NCBI GenBank assembly: GCA_035528235.1
Contig: DATKZB010000221.1
Coordinates: forward strand, 1 to 27,077
Direction of reading: 5' to 3'
Length of the DNA stretch: 27,077 nt
Source: DATKZB01 sp035528235
GTDB taxonomy: Bacteria; Planctomycetota; Phycisphaerae; FEN-1346
Below the pieces are notes generated by a model. The model was given only the letters and a program-made list of their open reading frames with translations, did no database searches and had not been told where the DNA came from. The translations under genes were made by a program, and so were the position numbers. Positions 7,933-14,897 of the stretch are shown one piece after another. Numbering within the stretch: the first letter of the stretch is position 1; each line of letters begins with the position of its first letter.

Positions 7933-8271
7933 GGTTACAGCCTACGCACGCAACCTCGCCCGTCAAACGGAACCGGACGGCCCTCGTAACGGCGCCCAGG
8001 TCTTTCAGTGAAGCGATTGCAAGTCATTTATTCACAGTATGTTATGAGCGTCGCCTCTGGCCTTGCGTAGAGGATGCGCCACAGGGGCGCTGTAGGGGGG
8101 TTGCGCGACACCGCCGTAATCCGAGCGATTTTCCGACACCATACCGTCGGGCACGCTTCCGTCATCGGCCGGGTGCGGCCGACGACCGTGCAGAGCCACC
8201 CGGAGGACGCTCTCAACGGTGTTTGCCGTCCATCTCATCGGCACGCAGAACCCCCGGCCTTCAATCATTCA

Positions 8272-8386
8272 CCGGCCCCCCAAGGCCGGACGGGCCGTCT
8301 TGGAAAGGCCCGATGGTGCGGCTTCCGGGGCCCTAACGGCCTCGAAGCCGCCTCGGGCGCGCCCGAATCGGGCGGCGGCCCGCCCG
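8272..8386. other. Cluster of five consecutive GC-rich hairpins (candidate structured RNA)
   Basis: Perfect inverted repeats follow one another without overlap: CCGGCC/GGCCGG (8272-8289), CGGGCC/GGCCCG (8291-8312), GCGGCTTC/GAAGCCGC (8318-8351), the palindrome CGGGCGCGCCCG (8354-8365) and CGGGCGG/CCGCCCG (8369-8386). No U-tract follows any of them. They end about 136 bp before the FHA start, upstream of a likely promoter near 8440-8470. High GC content makes chance stems common, so this is a candidate only. Confidence 0.35.
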
Positions 8387-8522
8387 GAAACGGCCATCCC
8401 GCCAGCGCCGCATCGGCCCCCAGCGGACCCCGGATTTTGTGTTGATTCAGCTTATGGCTTGTGGTACGTTGCCGCGGTACCGGCACGGAACAGCGACTCG
8501 CATTTTTCGGAGGGCCGATCTC

Positions 8523-9062
8523 ATGCAAGCCAGACTCCACCTCATTAAGGGCAATCCGCAGGGCAAACAGGTGGAGATTCCTACCGGCACGCTCACCGTC
8601 GGGCGGGCCGAAGACAGCGACCTTATTATCGCCTCGACGCGCGTCTCGCGCCACCACTGCGAGATCGTCAACGACCAGAACCGCCTCATCATCCGCGACA
8701 AAGGCAGCGGCAACGGCACCCTGGTCAACGCCGCCAAGATCCAGGAGCAGACGCTCGCACCGGGCGACGAAGTCCAGGTCGGACCGTTGACGTTCGTCGT
8801 CGAGATCAACGGTGTCCGCCAGGGCGCTGCCAAACCGGCCGCCCCAGCCAAGCCGGCCGCAGCCCCCAAGGCCGCCAGGCCTGCGCCCAAGCCCAAGGCC
8901 CCGGCGCCGCCCCCCAAGCAGAAAGGCGGCGGCGACATCCTCGCGAGCCTCGAACGCCTGGCCGGCATCAAGCCGACGACCGGCGCCAAGCCCCCGCCTC
9001 CCAAGCCCACGGGCGGCGACGACGTCCTCCAGATCTCCGACGAGGACCTCATCGACTCCTAG
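8523..9062 (+). CDS. FHA-domain protein with Pro/Ala-rich tail
   Basis: The ATG at 8523 is chosen over more upstream frames because GGAGGG sits 8 nt before it (8509-8514) and the FHA fold starts at once (MQARLHLIKGNPQGKQVEIP). The 179-residue product has a complete forkhead-associated domain (about 1-97) with the phosphothreonine-binding residues Gly27-Arg28, Ser42-Arg43..His45 and Asn64-Gly65. A low-complexity linker of Ala, Pro and Lys follows (about 101-135), then a 'GGGDILASLERLAGIKP' segment and an acidic end 'DDVLQISDEDLIDS'. FHA domains read Thr phosphorylation by Ser/Thr kinases, which planctomycetes have in numbers. Its partner is not evident. It shares a divergent upstream region with the pilus operon. 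Confidence 0.9.
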   Translation: MQARLHLIKGNPQGKQVEIPTGTLTVGRAEDSDLIIASTRVSRHHCEIVNDQNRLIIRDKGSGNGTLVNAAKIQEQTLAPGDEVQVGPLTFVVEINGVRQGAAKPAAPAKPAAAPKAARPAPKPKAPAPPPKQKGGGDILASLERLAGIKPTTGAKPPPPKPTGGDDVLQISDEDLIDS

Positions 9063-9514
9063 TAAACTTGCCGTCGCGACTCGCCGCGTCCCGGCCATCG
9101 CACGCCAGCCCTTGGTCTTATCGCCGCACGCCTGCGCCCGCACTGACCGCCCCGAGGCCTGCCTGGCGCAACATAACATGTATTATCGGACGTTGGCCGT
9201 GGCGCCCGCGCCAGGGCCGATTGGCGCTACTCTATCTACCCGTTGCCTTTGCACGCGGCGGGCCTGCCATGCTGCCGCGGTGTTCTTGCGAAACGGACTG
9301 CGACCGTTACAGCCGAGCCGCGAGTTTCCGGAAGCGGCTTGGTCGCGCCGCCTTTTTGCGGCACCGCTCCCTGACGGTCGCGGCTCCGACAAGGCCCAAC
9401 GGGAATCGAGCGGCGACAAAAGGGCTTGCTTCCACCGGGCGTTGGGCGTATAGTCACGTCTCGGTCGGATGATGGTGAAGACGCGTGTGGCAAGAAAGGA
9501 GCGGTCGAGGTTAT
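9063..9514. other. 452-bp non-coding region upstream of rpsU
   Basis: No supported gene. The stretch contains a TA-rich patch at 9172-9190 (CATAACATGTATTATCGG), which could supply a promoter, and the palindromic repeat at 9315-9386. The open frames crossing it read like the 'SEPRPSGSG' spurious peptides produced by that repeat and lack ribosome sites. Confidence 0.55.
9315..9386. repeat. REP-like palindromic element
   Basis: Arm GAGCCGCGAGTTTCCGGAAG...(9315-9340) is an imperfect inverted copy of GCACCGCTCCCTGACGGTCG...(9361-9386), with about 18 of 26 positions paired around a 20-nt loop. From memory, the core CCGCTCCCTGACGGTCGCGG, which gives the spurious peptide SEPRPSGSG in antisense, recurs in planctomycete genomes; I could not check that here. 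It sits about 130 bp upstream of rpsU and may act as a transcription-end or mRNA-stability hairpin for the FHA transcript. Confidence 0.55.
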
Positions 9515-9709
9515 ATGCTGAAGATTCGGTCGAGAGGAAACGAGTCCGTCGAGCAGATGCTCAAGCGGTTCAAGAAGTTGTGCGAGAAGGAAGGTCTCAC
9601 TAAAGAGATCAAGCGGAACAGTTACTTCGAGAAGCCCAGCGAGCGGAAGCGACGGCAGTTGCGGAAGTCGCAGCGACAAACGATCCGGAAGAAGCGTGCC
9701 GATCGGTAG
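9515..9709 (+). CDS. rpsU: 30S ribosomal protein bS21
   Basis: A 64-residue highly basic protein, MLKIRSRGNESVEQMLKRFK followed by KLCEKEGLTKEIKRNSYFEK and a KRRQLRKSQRQTIRKK tail, which is the full bS21 pattern (E.. .lrRFkr.ce+.G...E.r++..yekPs..R+rk). bS21 binds the 30S platform near the anti-Shine-Dalgarno end of 16S rRNA. The ATG at 9515 is preferred over the upstream in-frame codons because the family starts here; GAGG lies 4 nt upstream and AAAGGAG 13 nt upstream, so the ribosome site is imperfect. It is transcribed alone or together with the downstream ABC genes, from which a hairpin separates it. Confidence 0.93.
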   Translation: MLKIRSRGNESVEQMLKRFKKLCEKEGLTKEIKRNSYFEKPSERKRRQLRKSQRQTIRKKRADR

Positions 9710-9712
9710 CCC

Positions 9713-9743
9713 CCTGCCCCGGTGATGGGCGTTGCGGGGCAGG
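9713..9743 (+). terminator. Stem-loop after rpsU
   Basis: CCTGCCCCG (9713-9721) pairs perfectly with CGGGGCAGG (9735-9743) across a 13-nt loop, starting 4 nt after the rpsU stop. There is no U-tract, so it is either a weak or factor-dependent terminator or a processing hairpin that sets rpsU apart from the ABC operon starting at 9769. Confidence 0.5.
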
Positions 9744-9768
9744 TGGGGGACGCGTCTGCGAGGCACGA

Positions 9769-10698
9769 ATGGTCCAGCCTCAGCCCGTGCTCACTGAGGG
9801 TCTGACGAAGGTCTACAAAGACTTCTGGGGCCGGCAGAAGGTGCACGCCCTGGTCGGGCTCAACCTGAGCCTGGATCGGGGCGAAATCTTCGGCCTCCTG
9901 GGGCCCAACGGCTCCGGCAAGAGCACCACCATCAAGTTGCTGCTCGGCCTCATCTTTCCCACCGCCGGGCGGGCCCGCGTCCTGGGCCTGCCGCCGGGAA
10001 CGCCGGCCGCCAACCAGCGGCTCGGGTACCTGCCTGAGGAATCGTACCTGCACCGGTTTCTGACGGGCGAGGAGACCATCGACTTCTACGGCCGGCTGTT
10101 CGGTCTGGACCGCCGGCAGCGCCGCCGCCGCACGGACCAACTGCTCGACATGGTGGGCCTCGACCGCCGGGCCCGTGCCCGCCAGCTCCGCGAGTACTCC
10201 AAGGGCATGAGCCGCCGCATCGGCCTGGCCCAGGCCCTGGTCAACGACCCCGAACTCCTCCTGCTGGACGAGCCCACGACGGGCCTCGACCCCATCGGCA
10301 CCCGCGAGATGAAGGACGTTATCATCCGCCTCCGCGACGAGGGCAAGACGATCCTCCTGTCGTCGCACCTTCTGGCCGACGTCCGCGACGTCTGCGACCG
10401 CATCGGCATTCTGGCGCGCGGCGAGTTGAGGGAACTCGGCCGCGTCCGCGACCTGTTGCTCATGCGCGACGTGTTCCAGGTCCAGGCCAGCGGCGTCGAC
10501 GACGAGGCCCGCGAGACCATTCTGGCCGCCGTCCGCGGCACCGGCGCCAAGGTTCTCTCGGCCGAGAACCCGACAACCACGCTCGAGGACCTGTTCCTGC
10601 GGGTGATCCGAACCGGCCCGGCGGCGCCGACCGCTTCCGGCCCCGGCGACCGCGCCGAGCGTCCCTGGCCCAGCGACCCGCCCGAAGATCATGACTAA
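9769..10698 (+). CDS. ABC transporter ATP-binding protein (ABC-2 exporter type)
   Basis: A 309-residue ATPase subunit. Walker A is GPNGSGKST (residues 45-53), the Q-loop region is 'LGYLPEESYL', the signature is YSKGM (143-147) in place of LSGGQ, Walker B is LLLLDEP (163-169), and the switch His is in 'LLSSHLLADV'. The YSKGM signature, 'LGLP' segment and C-terminal extension (about 225-309) place it with CcmA/NatA/DrrA-type export ATPases. Those energise an ABC-2 permease, which is the next gene (8-bp overlap). The substrate cannot be read from sequence. The last 30 residues are Pro/Ala-rich and probably disordered. Confidence 0.93.
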   Translation: MVQPQPVLTEGLTKVYKDFWGRQKVHALVGLNLSLDRGEIFGLLGPNGSGKSTTIKLLLGLIFPTAGRARVLGLPPGTPAANQRLGYLPEESYLHRFLTGEETIDFYGRLFGLDRRQRRRRTDQLLDMVGLDRRARARQLREYSKGMSRRIGLAQALVNDPELLLLDEPTTGLDPIGTREMKDVIIRLRDEGKTILLSSHLLADVRDVCDRIGILARGELRELGRVRDLLLMRDVFQVQASGVDDEARETILAAVRGTGAKVLSAENPTTTLEDLFLRVIRTGPAAPTASGPGDRAERPWPSDPPEDHD

Positions 10699-12580
10699 CC
10701 CCACCGACCACAGCCGCGCGTCTGGGTACGGCCGCCGCCGTTGGCGTCCGTGGCGTCGCGTCTGGGCGGTGGCCCTGGTCACGCTGCGCCAGGCGATGCG
10801 GATGCGGCTGTGGCTTCTCGCGCCGGTGGCCGTGTGCGTGCTGGTCGTCGCCGACCTGTTCTCGACGCGGTTCGACCCGGTATTCGAGTCGATCCCCGCC
10901 GCCGTCAGCACCAGCCTGCTGGTCATGACGGTGGTGGCGGTCGTCCTGGGCATCTTCTTCGCCACGTACTCCATCCCGGCCGAGATGGAGGAGAAGGTCT
11001 CGTACAGCGTCGTCACAAAACCGGTCAGCCGCTGGGAGATCGTGGCCGGCAAGACCGTGGGCATGTCGCTGGTGGTCCTCGTGATGCTGGCCTTGGTGGG
11101 AGCCGGGGCCTACGTCCACATTGTGGTGCGCGCCGGCGGCATCCGGTCGCTGGCGGCCCAGCGTCTGGGCGAGGCGCGGCCGCGTGCCACGCACCCGGCC
11201 GATCTCAACGCGCTCGAGGCCGCCGCGAGCGACGGCCCGCTCATGACGTACCGGTACCGGACGGTCGACGCCGGGCCGGAGGTGCAGATTCATTTCCCGC
11301 CCGACATGACGCCGGACCCCGACGTCACCTGGATTCTCGGCGAGACGGGCATGCGGCTGCGGTGGGACCTGGCCGAGACCCCCGTGCGCGAGTGGGTGGC
11401 CTCGGGCCAGGGCCTGTTGCGCATCGCCCTGGACGTGCGGCCGCCGCCCGATGCCGCCGACAAGCCCTGCGAGGTCAGGGTCCTCGTGGATCACCGGGGC
11501 GCCTCGACCGGCAAGACCGCGGGGGCCGACGCCAAGCCGGGGATGCCCATCTCGGACGCCATGGCGATCCTGTCGCCCGCCGGCGGCATCGACGTGCCCG
11601 TGGCCGCATGGGACGCGCCGCCCGTCAAGAACGTCCTGAACATCCCCCCCGAGGGGCCCATCACCATCGACGTGGTGGCGGTGCCGGCGGGCTACCTGGT
11701 GGGCGCGCGGCCGGGAGCCGTGCGCGTGCTGGGCCCGGCGGGCCAGGAATTCCACCTCAAAGCTGCGCCCACCACCGACCCCGCCACCCAAGGCCGCAAG
11801 GCCTACCTGGTCGGGCGGCCCGAGTTGCCGCGCCAGGTCGCCGTCTTCCGGTTCGACGACGTGCCCGGCGCCGTCCTGGGTTCCGGCGACACAGCGGTCG
11901 AGATCGGCTTCTCGCTCGACGCGTGGGGCCCCGCCACGATCCAACCGGCCGCCGAGGCCGTTTTCGTGAACCCCGAGACCGGCCGCGAAGAGCGGTTCCG
12001 CTTCACGCCCGAGCCCCATCACAGCACGTTGCTGCACCTGGACCGCGATTTCTGGCACGGCGGGCCCCTCCAGATGCGCCTGGAGTGCCTGACCCGCGAC
12101 GATTACATGGGCCTGGTGCGCGATAGCGTCCGCCTGCGCCTGGGCGGCGGCCCGTTTGCCCTCCACCTGGCGAAGGCCGTCTTCGGCGTGTGGCTGTTCG
12201 GGACCGTTCTGGCGGCCGCCGGCGTCGCGCTCAGTGCCAGGCTGACGTGGTTCGTGGGCATCCTCGGAACCATCGCGTTCTTCGTCCTGGGCGTGTCGCG
12301 CGAGTTCGTCCTGCGCTCCACCGTTCTGGGCCAGGCCGCATTTTACGTGGCCAGGTGGGTCGAGTCGATCTCGGGGCGAGGCGGCTGGGACTGGGTCGCT
12401 CAGCACCTGCTCCTGCCGGTGCCCAACCTGACGGTCTTCCTGCCGGGCGAGCGCGTGACCATGGGCGAAGTCGTGCCGCTGGCCGACCTGGCGTCGTCGC
12501 TCGGAGCCGCCGCGCTGGTCCTGGTGTTGCTGGTGGCGGCGGGTGCGTACCTGTTGCGAAGCCGGGAGGTGGCGGCGTGA
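10691..12580 (+). CDS. ABC-2 type permease with large extracytoplasmic insert
   Basis: A 629-residue membrane protein translationally coupled to the ATPase gene (ATGACTAA overlap). Membrane helices appear near residues 37-55, 75-95 and 115-140 ('GMSLVVLVMLALVGAGAYVH') and again from about 495 to 625 ('GVWLFGTVLAAAGVALSARL', 'LGAAALVLVLLVAAGAYLLR'). Between them, about residues 145-490 form a large soluble region with beta-rich segments. A short motif 'YSVVTKPVSRWEIVAGKTVG' after the second helix is typical of ABC-2 permeases ('lltkPvsr.eil.gK..g'). The topology resembles planctomycete ABC-2 proteins with a big exoplasmic domain. Substrate is unknown. Confidence 0.85.
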   Translation: MTNPTDHSRASGYGRRRWRPWRRVWAVALVTLRQAMRMRLWLLAPVAVCVLVVADLFSTRFDPVFESIPAAVSTSLLVMTVVAVVLGIFFATYSIPAEMEEKVSYSVVTKPVSRWEIVAGKTVGMSLVVLVMLALVGAGAYVHIVVRAGGIRSLAAQRLGEARPRATHPADLNALEAAASDGPLMTYRYRTVDAGPEVQIHFPPDMTPDPDVTWILGETGMRLRWDLAETPVREWVASGQGLLRIALDVRPPPDAADKPCEVRVLVDHRGASTGKTAGADAKPGMPISDAMAILSPAGGIDVPVAAWDAPPVKNVLNIPPEGPITIDVVAVPAGYLVGARPGAVRVLGPAGQEFHLKAAPTTDPATQGRKAYLVGRPELPRQVAVFRFDDVPGAVLGSGDTAVEIGFSLDAWGPATIQPAAEAVFVNPETGREERFRFTPEPHHSTLLHLDRDFWHGGPLQMRLECLTRDDYMGLVRDSVRLRLGGGPFALHLAKAVFGVWLFGTVLAAAGVALSARLTWFVGILGTIAFFVLGVSREFVLRSTVLGQAAFYVARWVESISGRGGWDWVAQHLLLPVPNLTVFLPGERVTMGEVVPLADLASSLGAAALVLVLLVAAGAYLLRSREVAA

Positions 12581-13689
12581 GCCGTATCGATTCCACCCAA
12601 CGAGCCGGCTGGCGAGGCACGCTCCTGATGGGGCTGGCCATCGTCGTGGCGTTGGCGGTGGTGGTGCACCCGCTGCGCCGATACGTGGTGGAGCCTCGGC
12701 GGCAGGCGCTGCTGGGCGGGCACGAACTTCCCGGCCGGCGTCTGGCCCTGGCGTCACAGTTCGGCTTTGCGACGGTGTCGGGTGCGTCGGTCCGCCTGGT
12801 GCCCGGGCGCCCTGCCCTGGAACTGGGCGATCTGCCGATGCAGGCCGTGACGCTCATCCTCGGCGGATTCCGCGGGCCGTACGTCGTGTGGCTGTGGATC
12901 AACGTCGAGGAGGAGAAACACCGCAAGGTCCACTTCGACCTCATGGACCGGTACACCAAGATCGCCGCCCTCCAGAGCGATTACCCGCAGATGTGGACGA
13001 TCCACGCCTGGAACATGGCTTACAACATCAGCGCCCAGTGGCAATCGCTGGAGCGGAAGTACCAGTGGATTCGCCGGGCGGTCGAGTTTCTGCATGAGGG
13101 CTACCGGCTGAACCCGCACAGCGCCGACATCATGGCCCAGATGGGCCACATCTACAGCCACAAACTCGGCCGGTCGCAGGAGGCCGCCTATTTCCGACGC
13201 CGCGTCCGCGAGGACGAGGGACGCAGCGCCTTCCTCATTGCCTACGAGTGGTTCGACGCGGCACGCCGGGCCGACGACCAGTACGGCACGCTCCAGCACA
13301 GCCTGGGGAAGGCCGCCACGTTCAGCCAGGCCTGCCACAGCCTCACCTTTTACGCCCAGGAACTGACGCAGGGGGCCTACGACGCCTTCGCAGCCAGTGT
13401 CGAGGCCCGCCAGGCCGGACGCGACGCCGAGGCCCGCCGGGCCTACGACGCCGGTTGCCGCCAATTGGCCGATGCCGCCGGCGCCTGGGTCTGGGCCCAG
13501 CGCGAATGGTACGATCACACGATCCGGTTCGAGAAGGAACAGGCGCCGACCATGCTGCTCAATATCTACAAGCGCTTCCACAACGAGGCCGCCGAGGCCG
13601 CCGACCAGATGGAGAGCCTCCGGAAAGACCTGACCTACGACAACCTGCCCGAACAACTCCAGCAGATGCACCGCCCCGAGATCAAGTAG
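12577..13689 (+). CDS. Membrane-anchored helical-repeat (TPR-like) protein of the ABC operon
   Basis: The start is the GTG at 12577, overlapping the permease stop by 4 bp (GTGA); the open frame further upstream is a permease shadow. The 370-residue product has one N-terminal helix (about 13-33, 'TLLMGLAIVVALAVVVHPLR') and an exposed domain of helical pairs. Recognisable TPR-like units include 'AVEFLHEGYRLNPHSADIMA' followed by 'QMGHIYSHKLGRSQEAAYFR'. The C-terminal third is charged and coiled ('NEAAEAADQMESLRKDLTYD'). I do not recognise a named family. Tight coupling to an ABC-2 exporter suggests it helps that transporter at the outer face of the membrane. Confidence 0.8.
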   Translation: MSRIDSTQRAGWRGTLLMGLAIVVALAVVVHPLRRYVVEPRRQALLGGHELPGRRLALASQFGFATVSGASVRLVPGRPALELGDLPMQAVTLILGGFRGPYVVWLWINVEEEKHRKVHFDLMDRYTKIAALQSDYPQMWTIHAWNMAYNISAQWQSLERKYQWIRRAVEFLHEGYRLNPHSADIMAQMGHIYSHKLGRSQEAAYFRRRVREDEGRSAFLIAYEWFDAARRADDQYGTLQHSLGKAATFSQACHSLTFYAQELTQGAYDAFAASVEARQAGRDAEARRAYDAGCRQLADAAGAWVWAQREWYDHTIRFEKEQAPTMLLNIYKRFHNEAAEAADQMESLRKDLTYDNLPEQLQQMHRPEIK

Positions 13690-13692
13690 CCC

Positions 13693-13713
13693 GGCCGCGC
13701 TTACGGCGCGGCC
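13693..13713. terminator. Bidirectional hairpin between convergent genes
   Basis: GGCCGCGC (13693-13700) pairs perfectly with GCGCGGCC (13706-13713) around the loop TTACG. The TAA stop of the minus-strand ketosynthase (13701-13703) lies in the loop and the TAG of the plus-strand gene is 3 nt before the stem. It has no U-tract on either side; a shared terminator for both converging transcripts is the likely role. Confidence 0.55.
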
Positions 13714-14897
13714 AGCACGACGGCGAGCATCTGGCCGCCGAACCCGCTGGCCGTCTTCAGGGCGCACCCGATGGCCCGGCGCTGCGGCCGCAGGGGCGTG
13801 CAGTTCAGACCTATCCTCGGATCGGGGTCCGTCAGGTTGGCCGTCGGCGGGACCATCCCGCGCTGGATGGCCAGCACCGTCAGAACCAGTTCGACGGCCG
13901 TCGTCGCCCCCAGCAGGTGACCGTGCGACCCCTTGGTCGACGACACGCTCACCCGCCCGGCGGCCCGTCCCAGGCCCGCCCGGACCGCCCGGGCTTCGGC
14001 GAGGTCGTTGGTGAGGGTGGCCGTGCCGTGGGCGTGGACGTAATCGACAGCCTCGGCCGGCGTCCCGGCACGCTCGAGCGCCTGGCGAATGAGGCGGGCG
14101 AGCGTGGCCCCATCGGGTTCCATCTCGGTCAGGCCCGAGGTCTGGCATCCCGTGGCCCAACCGCCGAGAAGGGCCAGCGTGGGCGCGGCGCGGCCCTGGG
14201 CCGATACGGTCGACTCCAGAACGAGGACGCCGGCCCCTTCGCCCACCGCGAAGCCGCGACGCGACGCCGAGAACGGCCGCACGGACGTGGCGGGGTCGCC
14301 TTGCGCGGCCGCCAGGACGCCCATGCGCCGGTACGAGCCGACGATGGCCGGGCACAGCGACGCCTCGGCGGCGCCCACGATGGCGACGTCGACCACCCCG
14401 CGTCGGATGAGCCTCGCGCCCCAGACCAGCGCGTGCCCGCCCGATGCGCAGGCCGTGACCGGGGCGCCCATCGGCCCCGTCAGGCCCAGCCGTGCCGCGA
14501 CGACGCGAGCCGCCACGTCGGGCGTGGCGTCCAGCACCGACCCGTCGGCGGCGACGCCCTGCCGGGCGCGCTCCCAGAGCGCGAACACGGCGCCCTTGCT
14601 CAGGCTCAGGATGACGGCCACGCGGTCGGACGGCGGCGGGGCCGCGGCGATGCCCGACCGCGTCCACGCCTCGTCGGCCGCGGCCACGGCAAACTGCACG
14701 GCCCGGTCGAGATGGCCCGTGCCCCGCGGCGCGACGAACCCGTGGGCGCGGGCGCCGGTGGCGCCGGGCACGTCGGGAAAGTCGTCGAGGTACGCGACCG
14801 CGCTTCGGCCCTCGAACACGCCGTCGGCCGCGTCGACCCCCGCCCCGTGAGGCAGGACCAGGCCCACCCCCGTGACGGCTATGGCCTCAGGTGACAT
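13701..14897 (-). CDS. Beta-ketoacyl-ACP synthase (FabF/KAS II-like)
   Basis: A 398-residue thiolase-fold condensing enzyme that extends an acyl chain with malonyl-ACP. The Cys-His-His triad is complete: Cys150 in 'VTACASGGHAL', His290 in 'VHAHGTATLTND', and His327 in 'TKGSHGHLLGATTAVE'. 'RPFSASRRGFAVGEGAGVLV' and the C-terminal 'LKTASGFGGQMLAVVL' (cf. 'NSFGFGGTN') are also family marks. It is a little shorter than FabF (~412). The start overlaps the biotin synthase stop by 11 bp, so it is translated with bioB. No acyl carrier protein or other fab gene is near, which suggests a specialised condensing enzyme, perhaps in making the pimeloyl chain for biotin; ordinary fatty-acid or polyketide use is the alternative. 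Confidence 0.9.
   Translation of the reverse strand: MSPEAIAVTGVGLVLPHGAGVDAADGVFEGRSAVAYLDDFPDVPGATGARAHGFVAPRGTGHLDRAVQFAVAAADEAWTRSGIAAAPPPSDRVAVILSLSKGAVFALWERARQGVAADGSVLDATPDVAARVVAARLGLTGPMGAPVTACASGGHALVWGARLIRRGVVDVAIVGAAEASLCPAIVGSYRRMGVLAAAQGDPATSVRPFSASRRGFAVGEGAGVLVLESTVSAQGRAAPTLALLGGWATGCQTSGLTEMEPDGATLARLIRQALERAGTPAEAVDYVHAHGTATLTNDLAEARAVRAGLGRAAGRVSVSSTKGSHGHLLGATTAVELVLTVLAIQRGMVPPTANLTDPDPRIGLNCTPLRPQRRAIGCALKTASGFGGQMLAVVLAAP

Larger units (their letters stand above)
7864..8522. other. 659-bp non-coding divergent region between the pilus operon and the FHA gene
   Basis: No convincing gene lies here; the short open frames on both strands have Arg/Pro/Gly-rich shadow compositions and no ribosome sites I trust. 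It must hold the promoters of the pilM operon (leftward) and of the FHA gene (rightward). An AT-rich patch around 8017-8050 (TTGCAA, then TGTTAT after about 17 bp) is the best plus-strand promoter-like segment, but weak. A nested hairpin lies at 7891-7932 and five consecutive hairpins at 8272-8386, listed separately. Confidence 0.6.

Noticed and set aside
8074..8445. Possible small genes in the pilM-FHA gap
   Set aside because: No ribosome site, low-complexity Pro/Arg/Gly translation, and the stretch overlaps the hairpin cluster.
9183..9419. A 78-codon minus-strand frame containing SEPRPSGSG
   Set aside because: The peptide is the translation of the REP-like repeat; no start signal or domain supports a gene.
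10460..12757. A 765-codon minus-strand open frame opposite the ABC genes
   Set aside because: It mirrors the ATPase and permease genes, which have conserved motifs and coupled starts; the antisense translation is Arg/Gly/His/Pro-rich with no recognisable domain.
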